Source: Deltaproteobacteria bacterium
GTDB taxonomy: Bacteria > Myxococcota_A > Polyangia > Nannocystales > Nannocystaceae
Reading direction: 5' to 3'
DNA: 64,000 bases
Assembly: GCA_016709225.1 (NCBI GenBank)
Contig: JADJEE010000002.1
Location: 558,001-622,000, forward strand
Made by a program: the position numbers and the translations under genes. The notes beneath the pieces were generated by a model that was not told where the DNA came from, ran no database searches, and saw only the letters and a program-made list of their open reading frames with translations. How positions within the stretch are numbered: position 1 is the stretch's first letter; each line of letters begins with the position of its first letter. Of this stretch, positions 56,076-64,000 are shown piece by piece.

Positions 56076-56321
56076 TCAGTACCAGCCGCCGCCGCCGTAG
56101 CCACCGCCCCAGCCACCGCCGCCACCGCCGTAGCCACCGCCGTAGCCACCGCCCCAGCCGCCACCGTAGCCACCGTAGCTGTTGTTGGTGGGCGGCTGGA
56201 CCTGCCACCAGCCCCACTCGCGGCCGCCCGCCACCGTCGCCATCGCGTCGTCGGATACGACCTCGATGGTGACGACCTTGTTGTCGAGTTCGGTCTTGTT
56301 GTCAGCTTGCTTGCGCTTCAT
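56076..56321 (-). CDS. Putative RiPP precursor, Gly/Tyr/Trp-rich core
   Basis: An 81-residue peptide with a good ribosome site. Residues 1-33 look like a leader: charged, then VTIEVVSDDAMATVAGG, ending in a double Gly. The core (34-81) begins REWGWWQVQPPTNNSYGGYG and continues as GGGW/GGGY repeats. It has 25 Gly, 6 Tyr and 6 Trp and no Cys, so it is not a lanthipeptide. It lies 88 bases downstream of the oxygenase gene on the same strand. Known Gly-rich RiPPs exist, but I know no match. It could alternatively be a Gly-rich secreted or structural peptide. Confidence 0.7.
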   Translation of the reverse strand: MKRKQADNKTELDNKVVTIEVVSDDAMATVAGGREWGWWQVQPPTNNSYGGYGGGWGGGYGGGYGGGGGGWGGGYGGGGWY

Positions 56322-56409
56322 CGTCCCGTCTCCATCCGCTGTTGTCGCCGACCCCGCTCGCTACCGATCCTTGCTGTTGCTCGGGCGGGCGCCGAGGTTC
56401 CTCGAGCCA

Positions 56410-58311
56410 TCACCGATCCGCGGGCGCGGGTACGGTCCGCGTGGGTAGCAGCACACCGGCGGCGAGCATGCTCACCACCAGCGCCCGCAGCTCGTCGGCC
56501 TCGATGCGCATGCTCTCGCGCAGCCGCGCGAGCGCAGCGGTCGGCGTGCAAGCGTCACGGAAGTGCGACAACACCTCGAGCTGCCCCCAGCCGACGTGAT
56601 GACGCGTGCCGGCGGCCTCGTCGTCGCCACGCAGGCCGTCGACGCCGATGCGCAGCGGGTGGCCGCTCGCGAGCCGGAGCGGACGGGACCAGAACCCGTC
56701 GCCGGCGTGATCGTCTGCGAAGCGCTCCACGAGATTGCGCCGGGTTCGCTCGTGGAACACGGCGCGCGCCACCGGGCCGAGCGGTGCGCCCAGCAGGCCC
56801 TGCTCGTGGGGCGGCAGGTGGGGATACGGCGCGCCGTGACGCAGGAACGCGAAGGTCTCCACCATGTCCTCGAACGCATGCAGGTGATGCGGCGGCAGGC
56901 TCGCGAGCGACAGTGCGAGGTGGGCGACGGTGGCGTCGACGCGTGCGCGCTGCTGTGCGTCGCCCTCGGGCGCACGCGGGCCGGGATCGCCGAGCAGCAC
57001 CCCATCGGCGAGCAACGCCTCGATGCGGCAGAGCGCCTCGTCGCGCTCGAAGTCATAGTGTTCGCCCAGCCGCGCGAGCACCTGCGTCGGCGTGCTCGGG
57101 ATCGTGAACGCGCGCAGCAGCGGCAACCACGCCCACGGCAGGTGGTGACGCACGTGGCCCTGTCGCAGCAGCACGTCACCGCCGTGCAGCTCGAGCTCGA
57201 GCGAGGGGTTGCAGCGCAGCGGCGCGTCCAGTCGCAGCGCCGATGGGTCGGCCCCCGCACGCGAGACCGCCAGCGCCGCCCGCAGCTCGCCGTGCAGCGC
57301 CGCGCGGGTGTCGTCGCGACGGGCGTGGGCACCGTCGTCCTCGAACAGTGTCGCGTGCAGCTGCGATCGCAGCCGTTCGGCCTGCGCCGGCGCCACGGTG
57401 CGGGCGGTCAGCATCGCGTGGGCGAAGCAGGCCGTGAGATCGCCACGCTGCGCCAGCGGCACGTCGAACCACCGGGTGTTGAGCATGGCGTTGAAGCCGA
57501 ACGAGTCGACCGCGTGCCACCACTGCGCCGGCAGGAACAACACGTCGCCGGGCTCGATGCGCAGAGTCACCATGCTCGCCAGCGCGGTGGCCATCCGCGG
57601 ATAGGTCGCGAGATCGGGGTGCCGCGGATCACAGGCGCTGCGCAGCGGATCCCCGGCGAGTTCCCGCCGAGCGGTGGTGTGGAGGTTGGGCAGCTGTTCG
57701 GGCGGGAACAGCAAGAACTCCTTCGCGCCCGCGAGCATGACCGCGAACGAGTGACTCTCGTCGCGGTGGATGGGGATGCGCTGGCCGCCGCTACCGATCC
57801 ACAGCTGACGTCGCTCGTCGAGCATGCGCGTCGGATCGACGATCGGCAGCTCGCCAAGCGGCGACAGCTCGGGCAGGCACTCGCGCACGGTCGCGCTCTG
57901 CACGTAGTAGGTGTGCCCGGTCGGCTCGCGCAGCTCCTCGGCGACGTCGGCGGCGAAGCTCGCGAAGGTCGCTTCGCGGTTGGCCCAGTCGACCCACCGG
58001 CCCGCGCCGAAGCCCATCCGCCCACCGCTGCGCGGCGGCGCGCTGGTGACGGTGACGGCGTTGTGGCCGGCGCGCCGCACGAGCGCGTCGAGGAAGCCCT
58101 GGGGGCCGCCGCGCGCGAGCTCGACCAAGGGATGACGCGCGAGCGCACCGCGCAGCACCACCGGCACCTGCGCGGGGAACAGCTCCGACCAGAACCGCTC
58201 GCGGTCGATCGGCCCCTGCGCGACGTGGGGCAGCTGCGTCGTCGACCGACGCGATGGGCGTCGCGACGCCGACGTGCGCACACGGGAATCGACATCGTTC
58301 GGGAGGTCCAT
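56410..58311 (-). CDS. JmjC-type oxygenase with two RRE-like winged-helix domains
   Basis: 633 residues from ATG 58311, preceded by GAGGAG. The N-terminal half is a Cupin_8/JmjC fold: the iron triad is His182-x-Asp184 (RIPIHRDESHSF) and His266 (PAQWWHAVDSF), with AKEFLLFPPEQLPN between them. The C-terminal half holds two similar segments (about 378-442 and 569-628): PLLRAFTIPSTPTQVLARLG ending ALLADGVLLGD, and VLSHFRDACTPTAALARLRE ending SMLAAGVLLPT. They follow the PqqD/RRE pattern of leader-binding domains in RiPP enzymes. With the Gly/Tyr/Trp peptide next door, it may hydroxylate residues of that peptide. Alternatively it is a ribosomal oxygenase like YcfD/ROXA, which also have a winged helix. 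Confidence 0.7.
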   Translation of the reverse strand: MDLPNDVDSRVRTSASRRPSRRSTTQLPHVAQGPIDRERFWSELFPAQVPVVLRGALARHPLVELARGGPQGFLDALVRRAGHNAVTVTSAPPRSGGRMGFGAGRWVDWANREATFASFAADVAEELREPTGHTYYVQSATVRECLPELSPLGELPIVDPTRMLDERRQLWIGSGGQRIPIHRDESHSFAVMLAGAKEFLLFPPEQLPNLHTTARRELAGDPLRSACDPRHPDLATYPRMATALASMVTLRIEPGDVLFLPAQWWHAVDSFGFNAMLNTRWFDVPLAQRGDLTACFAHAMLTARTVAPAQAERLRSQLHATLFEDDGAHARRDDTRAALHGELRAALAVSRAGADPSALRLDAPLRCNPSLELELHGGDVLLRQGHVRHHLPWAWLPLLRAFTIPSTPTQVLARLGEHYDFERDEALCRIEALLADGVLLGDPGPRAPEGDAQQRARVDATVAHLALSLASLPPHHLHAFEDMVETFAFLRHGAPYPHLPPHEQGLLGAPLGPVARAVFHERTRRNLVERFADDHAGDGFWSRPLRLASGHPLRIGVDGLRGDDEAAGTRHHVGWGQLEVLSHFRDACTPTAALARLRESMRIEADELRALVVSMLAAGVLLPTRTVPAPADR

Positions 58312-58424
58312 GGTCGAGCTCCTCGGCAGGCGGACAGCAACGACCACCCGACACGATCGACGTGCGACGCCGAGCGTCCGGGGTTCCCGCGGTCGCACGG
58401 CCGCACACGGCGGCGTAGCGGTGC

Positions 58425-59189
58425 TCAGCCGGCTTCGACGAGGCCCAGGCGCAGCTGTGGCTCGAACCCGGCGCTGCGCGCCAACGCGATCGACGCTTCG
58501 TTCTCGGCCGCGCACACGTAGATCGGCGTGCGCCCGCGCCGTCGTTGCGCCTCGACCACGCTCGTCAGCAACGCGTGGCCGCAGCCGCGGCCGCGCATGC
58601 TCGATGCGGTGAACACCTGCTGCACGGCGACGTGCTCGCCGTCGTCGACGGTGGTCTCGAGCACGGCGACGACCCTGTCGTCGACCACGAGGCCGTGGTA
58701 CGCGAAGCCGAATCGCGACCAGATGTGCGGCGGAGGCAAGCGCCGCGCGATCTCGGGGTCGACGCCGCTGCGGTCCACGGCGGCATCCAGCGCGATCACG
58801 CGGGCCGTCGCCGGCGGTGCCCGGCGCCCCGACGCCACCAACAACACGTCATGGGAGGTGCGGGTGTGCGGCAGCGCCGAGGCCAACGCCTCGAGCTGCG
58901 CGAGCTCGACGTAGGCCCGCAGCTCGCCGTGGCCGGCGATGCGCCGCAGCAGTCGCGTCAGTGCGCCGGCATCGTCGCCCACACACCAGGCGAAGCCGAC
59001 CTCGAAGCGCCCGTGCATCGGCCCGCCGACCGCGAAGACGTCGCCCTCGACCGGCACCGGCAGCTGCGGCAGCAGTCGCAGGAGATGACGGGCGAACACG
59101 CCGCGCAGCCCCGACGCGTCGAGCCGCGCGGCGAGGCTCGCCAGCGGCACCGTCGGGCCCGGGCGAGGGCCGGCTGCAGTGGCATCCAT
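58425..59189 (-). CDS. GNAT-family N-acetyltransferase
   Basis: 254 residues. The C-terminal half is the GNAT fold: VVAVLETTVDDGEHVAVQQV, acetyl-CoA site SSMRGRGCGHALL, and ENEASIALARSAGFEPQ. The N-terminal half (1-120) is an extra domain with PVEGDVFAVGGPMHGRFEVG, perhaps a second degenerate GNAT. It is 113 bases upstream of the oxygenase on the same strand, so it may belong to the same transcription unit; acetylation of the peptide is only a possibility. Confidence 0.8.
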   Translation of the reverse strand: MDATAAGPRPGPTVPLASLAARLDASGLRGVFARHLLRLLPQLPVPVEGDVFAVGGPMHGRFEVGFAWCVGDDAGALTRLLRRIAGHGELRAYVELAQLEALASALPHTRTSHDVLLVASGRRAPPATARVIALDAAVDRSGVDPEIARRLPPPHIWSRFGFAYHGLVVDDRVVAVLETTVDDGEHVAVQQVFTASSMRGRGCGHALLTSVVEAQRRRGRTPIYVCAAENEASIALARSAGFEPQLRLGLVEAG

Positions 59190-59243
59190 CGCCGTGGGGG
59201 CGAGGTTGCCCGGCGGCTGGCGGAGGTTCCCGCGGCGCGGGGA

Positions 59244-59762
<519 letters not shown>

Positions 59763-59817
59763 GGCCGCTTCTACCATCGACCCCACGGCCCCGTCAGCGG
59801 GACGGGTCGCCCCGGCG

Positions 59818-61500
59818 TCACTTCCACCAGAGGCTGAAGAGCCCCACGCCCGCGCCGAAGAACAGGAACGCGGTCAACGCCGGCACCCCGACCAGCGGCC
59901 ATACCGGCAGCCCCAGCGCCAGCGAGTAGGTGCCGCACGCCAGGAACGTCACGGTCACGACCAACCGGACGGTCCGCTTCTGCCGGGCGACGGCAAGCCG
60001 ATCCTGGGCGGCCAGCGAGTCCGGCGACAGACTCACGGCGAGCTTGCCGGCGCGGATGTCATCGACCATCGCGGGCAGCGTCCGCGGCAGCGAGCGGAAC
60101 ATCCGCGAGATCATGCTGAAGTCGGCCAGCGCGATCTGCTTGAGGCGGTCCGGGCTGTAGCGCTCGGCCACCATCTGCGTGATGAACGGCCGCGCCAGCT
60201 CGATGGGGTCGACCTCCGGGGCGATGGTCTTCGCCATGCCTTCGGTGGTGATGATCGCCTTGAACAGCATCGTGAAGTCGGTCGGCATCCGCACCGCGTG
60301 GCGCGTCGCACCGGCGACGATTTCCGCGAACAGCGTGCCGATCTGGATCTCCGACAGTGGGATGCCGACGAGGTAGCGCTCGGCGATCTCGATGACGTCG
60401 GCCTCGAACTTCTCGTAGTCGACCGGCCCAGTGCGGATCGACAGGTCGTAGAACGTCCGCGCGACCACCTCGAGGTCCTCGTTGATGACCGCGTAGAGGA
60501 TGTCGATGACGCGATCCTTGGCGGCCGGCGACAGCCGCCCGACCATGCCGCAGTCGAGCACGCCGACCTTGTTGTCGGGCAGCACCAGCACGTTGCCGGG
60601 GTGCAGGTCGCCGTGGAAGAAGCCGTCGAAGAACAGCATCTTGTAGGCGGCGTTGAAATAGACCGAGACCAGCGGCTTGGTGTCCTCGCCGCTGTCGAGC
60701 ACCTCGGAGAACTTGCGGCCCTCGAGGAACTCCATGCACAGCACCTCGGTCGACGACAGCTCGCCGTAGACCTTGGGGAACACCACCTCCGGCACGGCCG
60801 CGAAGTTGGCGCGGAAGCGTTCGAGGTTGCGGGCCTCGATCTCGAAGTCGAGCTCGGCGGAAATCGACTTGGTGAAGCCGGTGATGACGCCCTGGATGTC
60901 CATCGCGCGGGCCTCGTCGATGGCCTCCTCGAGCCAGCCACCCAGCACCATGAGGATGCCGAGGTCGCTCTCGATCTTGCTGCGCACGCCGGGGCGCTGC
61001 ACCTTGAGCGCGACGCGGGTACCGTCGACGAGCGTCGCGCGATGGACCTGCGCGATGCTGGCGGAGGCCAGCGGCTTCTCGTCGAGCTCGGCGAAGCGGC
61101 TGCGCCAGTCGGCGCCGAAATTCCGCACCAGCTGGGCCTCGATCTGGCTGAACGGCACCGCCTCGACGTTGTCCTGCAGGGTCTCGAGCTCGCGCGTGAT
61201 CGACAGCGGCAGCACGTCGGTGCGGGTCGAGAGGATCTGCCCCAGCTTGACGAAGGTCGGCCCGAGCTTGGTCAACGCCGCGACCAGACGCTTGCCGGTG
61301 TCCGGATCGGAGAGCGCGGCGCGGGTCAGGTCGCCGCCGGCGAGCTCGACCTGCAGCTCGCGGCGCAGCTTGAGCTGGGCGATGGCCCAGCCGAAGCCGT
61401 GGGTCATGAACACCGTCGAGATCTCGCGGAAGCGCGCGACCTCGCGAGCGCCGGTGATGAGCGCACGGGAGGAGTTGACCAGCGTTCGCAGGACCGACAA
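59818..61500 (-). CDS. ABC1/UbiB-family atypical kinase
   Basis: 560 residues from TTG 61500. The signature KLGQILSTRTDVLP (KxGQ), the Ala-rich loop ASASIAQVHRATL, LKVQRPGV, FFHGDLHPGNVLV and LDCGMVG are present. Two C-terminal membrane helices (VVTVTFLACGTYSLALGL and VGVPALTAFLFFGAGVGLF) anchor it. UbiB proteins act as ATPases needed for quinone biosynthesis or lipid handling. No ubi or men genes adjoin it. Confidence 0.92.
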   Translation of the reverse strand: MSVLRTLVNSSRALITGAREVARFREISTVFMTHGFGWAIAQLKLRRELQVELAGGDLTRAALSDPDTGKRLVAALTKLGPTFVKLGQILSTRTDVLPLSITRELETLQDNVEAVPFSQIEAQLVRNFGADWRSRFAELDEKPLASASIAQVHRATLVDGTRVALKVQRPGVRSKIESDLGILMVLGGWLEEAIDEARAMDIQGVITGFTKSISAELDFEIEARNLERFRANFAAVPEVVFPKVYGELSSTEVLCMEFLEGRKFSEVLDSGEDTKPLVSVYFNAAYKMLFFDGFFHGDLHPGNVLVLPDNKVGVLDCGMVGRLSPAAKDRVIDILYAVINEDLEVVARTFYDLSIRTGPVDYEKFEADVIEIAERYLVGIPLSEIQIGTLFAEIVAGATRHAVRMPTDFTMLFKAIITTEGMAKTIAPEVDPIELARPFITQMVAERYSPDRLKQIALADFSMISRMFRSLPRTLPAMVDDIRAGKLAVSLSPDSLAAQDRLAVARQKRTVRLVVTVTFLACGTYSLALGLPVWPLVGVPALTAFLFFGAGVGLFSLWWK

Positions 61501-61575
61501 GGTTGCCCGCGGCGAGCATAGTCAGCGGTGGCCACGGCGTGAAGCCTGCGGCACGCTTGACGCTCGCAGACCACC

Positions 61576-62631
61576 ATGGGCGTCGATTCAGAGGCACCGC
61601 GCTACGCACGGCTCGCGCTCGAGTGCATCGATCGCGAGTACCCCAACAAGCCTGCGCACGTGATCACCGGTGACGCGCAGGTGCGACCGCCGCGGGAGCT
61701 GACGCCGGCGTTCTTCGGCTGCTTCGACTGGCACTCGGCCGTGCACGCGCACTGGCTGCTGGTGCGGTTGCTGCGGCGCGGCTGGGCCGGCCCCCACGAA
61801 GCCGCCGCCCGCGACGCGCTGCGACGACACCTCGCCCCCGAGCCCCTCGCGGCCGAGGCCGCATTCGTCGGCGCCCCCGCGCGCGAGGGCTTCGAGCGCC
61901 CGTACGGACTCGCGTGGGTGCTGCAGCTCGATGCCGACCTCGCGCGCTGGTCCGATCCCGCGGCGGCGGGGTTCGCCGCCGCACTGACGCCGCTGCGGCA
62001 GCTCGCATCCACGCGTCTGCTGCGATGGGCCCAAGCGTTGCCGCGGCCCGTGCGGACCGGCGAGCACAGCTGCAGCGCGTTCGCGTTCGGGCTCGCGCTC
62101 GACTGGGCCCGCGTCCGCGCTGACCCGTCGTTCGCCGCCGCGCTGGGTGAACGCGTGCTCGCGCTGCACGGCGGCGACCGGCGACTGCCGCTGCACCTCG
62201 AGCCATCCGGGCAGGATTTCCTGTCGCCATCGCTCGCGACCGCCGACCTGATGCGACGGGTGCTCGACGCCGACGCGTTCGCGGCCTGGCTGCGCGACGC
62301 GTTGCCCGGGCTCGACGCCGAGCCCACCGAGCTCCCCATGCCCGCGGTCCCCGGCGACCGCAGCGACGGCAAGCTCGTGCATGCCGACGGGCTCAACCTC
62401 TCGCGGGCGTGGATGCTGGCCGCGATCGCGCGGGCGTTGCCGACGGGCGACCGTCGCATCGCCGCGCTCGAGCGCGGGGCGCACGACCACCTGCGCGCAG
62501 GCCTCGACGCGGTCTTCGCCTCGGACTACGGCGGCGCGCACTGGCTGGGCAGCTTCGCCGTCTACGCCACGAGCGGTGACGAACGCGACGAAGGCGGGCC
62601 AACGCTGCGCGCCGACCCGCCCCCTGGTTGA
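61576..62631 (+). CDS. DUF2891-family protein
   Basis: 351 residues. Typical DUF2891 features: the opening YARLALECIDREYPNKPAHV, FFGCFDWHSAVHAHWLL, AFVGAPAREGFERPYGLAW, GEHSCSAFAFGLALDWA and LHLEPSGQDFLSPSL. Probably an (alpha/alpha) barrel; conserved His and Asp suggest an enzyme, but the reaction is unknown. No signal peptide. Divergent from the UbiB gene. Confidence 0.85.
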   Translation: MGVDSEAPRYARLALECIDREYPNKPAHVITGDAQVRPPRELTPAFFGCFDWHSAVHAHWLLVRLLRRGWAGPHEAAARDALRRHLAPEPLAAEAAFVGAPAREGFERPYGLAWVLQLDADLARWSDPAAAGFAAALTPLRQLASTRLLRWAQALPRPVRTGEHSCSAFAFGLALDWARVRADPSFAAALGERVLALHGGDRRLPLHLEPSGQDFLSPSLATADLMRRVLDADAFAAWLRDALPGLDAEPTELPMPAVPGDRSDGKLVHADGLNLSRAWMLAAIARALPTGDRRIAALERGAHDHLRAGLDAVFASDYGGAHWLGSFAVYATSGDERDEGGPTLRADPPPG

Positions 62632-62694
62632 CGTCCGCCGAAGCGGCCGTCGTCACGCGGGAACGGGGCCCAAGCCCGATCCCGCGTGCACGAT

Positions 62695-63579
62695 TCACAT
62701 CGCGACGCACATCGAGGGCACGAGGCCCATCATGAGGTCGATCGCCGCGTCCTGGCAGGTCTCGCCGGCGTCGCAGTGGCTGTCGTCCGAGCACTCGCTG
62801 CAGACGCCGAGCATGACCACGCTGAGCGCGGTCGCGACCGCACAGTGGCCCGAGGCACACGCCATGTCACCCTCGGTGCCGATCGTGCAGCCGATGCCGT
62901 TCTCGACCGAGCCGGGGTCGACGCAGACGTTCTCGCCGCTCAGGTTGAGGATGTCGTAGGTCGGCGAGCACAGTTGGTCGGGCATGCAGTCCGCCGCGCT
63001 GCCACACTCGCTGCACGTCGACGCCGTGAGCACGCCGGGCACGTCCAGCACGACCGCGCAGACGCCCTCGGTGCAGACATCGTCGCTCATGCAGCCGCCG
63101 CCCGGCTCGCCCATGTTGCAGCTCGCACCCTGGGCCGGGGTCGCCAGCGGGTTGGGGATGCTGCAGCCGCCGCCGGTGGTCGCGGCACAGTCGGCGTCGG
63201 TGAGGCAATCGCCACAGATGCCGCCGAGCGGACCGACGACGAAGCACATCATCGACTCGCACTCGTCGTTGCTGGCGCACATCGAGCCGTTGGGCTGCGG
63301 CGTGGTGCCAGTGGTGGCGTCGGTGTCGGTCACCGAGACGGTGCTCGGGCCGGTGGTCGCGGTGGTGGTCGCCTCGGTCGTGCTCGCGGTGGTCGACGAC
63401 GCGCTCATGGTCGCCGAGGTGTCGCTCATGCTGGCGCTGGCGGACGCCGACGAGTCCGAGCCCGCACCGGTCGAGTCACCGGCCGTATCGTCCTCGCCAT
63501 CGTCCTTGGCACAGCCCCCCACGGCAAGCGCCGCGGCGACGAACAAACATGAAGTCCAACGAAGGTTTTGCGTGCGCAT
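62695..63579 (-). CDS. Cys-rich lipoprotein
   Basis: 294 residues from ATG 63579. Signal ending LFVAAALAVGGC, then a long Ser/Thr/Ala linker (about 30-90) and a Cys-rich region with spaced DxxC motifs (CASNDECESMMCFVVG, CSECSDDSHCDAGETC). Similar in layout to the lipoprotein at 53006. Function unknown. Confidence 0.72.
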   Translation of the reverse strand: MRTQNLRWTSCLFVAAALAVGGCAKDDGEDDTAGDSTGAGSDSSASASASMSDTSATMSASSTTASTTEATTTATTGPSTVSVTDTDATTGTTPQPNGSMCASNDECESMMCFVVGPLGGICGDCLTDADCAATTGGGCSIPNPLATPAQGASCNMGEPGGGCMSDDVCTEGVCAVVLDVPGVLTASTCSECGSAADCMPDQLCSPTYDILNLSGENVCVDPGSVENGIGCTIGTEGDMACASGHCAVATALSVVMLGVCSECSDDSHCDAGETCQDAAIDLMMGLVPSMCVAM

Positions 63580-63717
63580 GGATCTCCTGTGGGCGGGCGA
63601 TTGCCGTCCTCGCCGGGCATCTTCACCGGATCGGGCCGTCGCGTCCACCCTTGCCGCACCACCGTCGCGAGCGAAGCGCACGCGCGATCTCACGGCATGC
63701 GCGTCGTGGTGCGAGGC

Positions 63718-64000
63718 TCAGCTCCGCGGGCCGCGTCGGGCGCCCGTGCGGGTGAGATCCTTGGCGAGATTCTTCTGGTGGGCTTCGAGCGTGCCGCCAC
63801 CGATCTCGATGAGCTTCGCGTCCCGCCACAGGCGCTCGACGGGATACTCGCGGCAGTAGCCAGCGCCACCCATGACCTGCATCGCGTAGTCCGCCACGGT
63901 CTTGCCGACCGGCCCCGCAAACAGCTTTGCGGCGTCGGAGCCGACGCGGTTGCGCAGCTGCGGCCCGACCTCGCGGGCGACGTTGTAGACCAGGCACTTG
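63718..64000 (-). CDS. Acyl-CoA dehydrogenase, C-terminal part (runs off the window)
   Basis: The last 93 residues of an acyl-CoA dehydrogenase: GSDAAKLFAGPVGKTVADYA, QVMGGAGYCREYPVERLWRD, AKLIEIGGGTLEAHQKNLAK. The gene continues beyond 64000. A different paralogue from the one at 46623. Confidence 0.88.
   Translation of the reverse strand, partial: KCLVYNVAREVGPQLRNRVGSDAAKLFAGPVGKTVADYAMQVMGGAGYCREYPVERLWRDAKLIEIGGGTLEAHQKNLAKDLTRTGARRGPRS

Noticed and set aside
56090..56180. Repeat array in the Gly-rich peptide gene as a CRISPR or satellite
   Set aside because: The repeats are codons for Gly, Tyr and Trp within one open frame with a ribosome site; no unique spacers.
56076..56321. Gly-rich peptide as a substrate of LanM or LanB
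   Set aside because: It has no Cys, so no lanthionine can form, and it lies 42 kb from the synthetases.

Overview
The window is very GC-rich DNA with strong third-position GC bias. It carries many lipoproteins and secreted proteins with Ser/Thr/Gly/Asp linkers, two C-termini of the MYXO-CTERM type (Cys motif, membrane helix, Arg cluster), giant TPR proteins, and an FHA plus sigma-54 activator. This points to a myxobacterium (Myxococcota), probably of the Nannocystis/Enhygromyxa side. That placement is inference from style; no rRNA gene is present.

Region 1 (1-14085) is a RiPP gene cluster. It encodes a class II lanthipeptide synthetase (LanM) and, facing it, a class I cyclase (LanC). Divergent from LanC is a tightly coupled operon: an 8-Cys precursor with a class I type leader ending in VAGG, a perfect 13-bp stem-loop, a GAF-domain/HlyD adaptor, a C39-peptidase ABC exporter, a second HlyD-like adaptor, a full-length LanB dehydratase and a thiol-dioxygenase-like cupin. 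Class I and class II machinery side by side is unusual.

Region 2 (14086-30778) mixes metabolism with exported proteins: a bifunctional aldolase/dehydrogenase, a thrombospondin-type-3 lipoprotein, a frameshifted yaeQ pseudogene, a degenerate trypsin-like protein, an SUI1-type factor, small membrane and lipoproteins, a metzincin-like protein with Gln replacing the first zinc His, a beta-lactamase-fold lipoprotein bracketed by a 55-bp direct repeat, a DUF3152-type metalloprotease, a phosphodiesterase, a vWA lipoprotein and two conserved hypothetical genes.

Region 3 (30779-45116) holds a 1692-residue TPR protein with an embedded C39-like papain-fold domain, the groES-groEL operon with a sigma-70-type promoter and a CIRCE operator, an FG-GAP lipoprotein whose frame runs on into the following nuclease-like gene, a sigma-54 activator with an FHA domain, and a four-helix membrane protein with a clear terminator.

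Region 4 (45383-64000) carries an aminotransferase, acyl-CoA dehydrogenase, a leaderless peptide-binding-type protein, a Cu/Zn efflux permease overlapping glnS, oligopeptidase B, cyclophilin, a UbiB-type kinase, DUF2891, lipoproteins and a truncated acyl-CoA dehydrogenase. Inside it (56076-58311) lies a second putative RiPP locus: a Gly/Tyr/Trp-rich peptide with a VAGG leader, preceded by a JmjC-type Fe(II)/2-oxoglutarate oxygenase carrying two repeated C-terminal winged-helix domains that look like RiPP recognition elements. This pair and the hybrid lanthipeptide cluster are the best candidates for undescribed systems.
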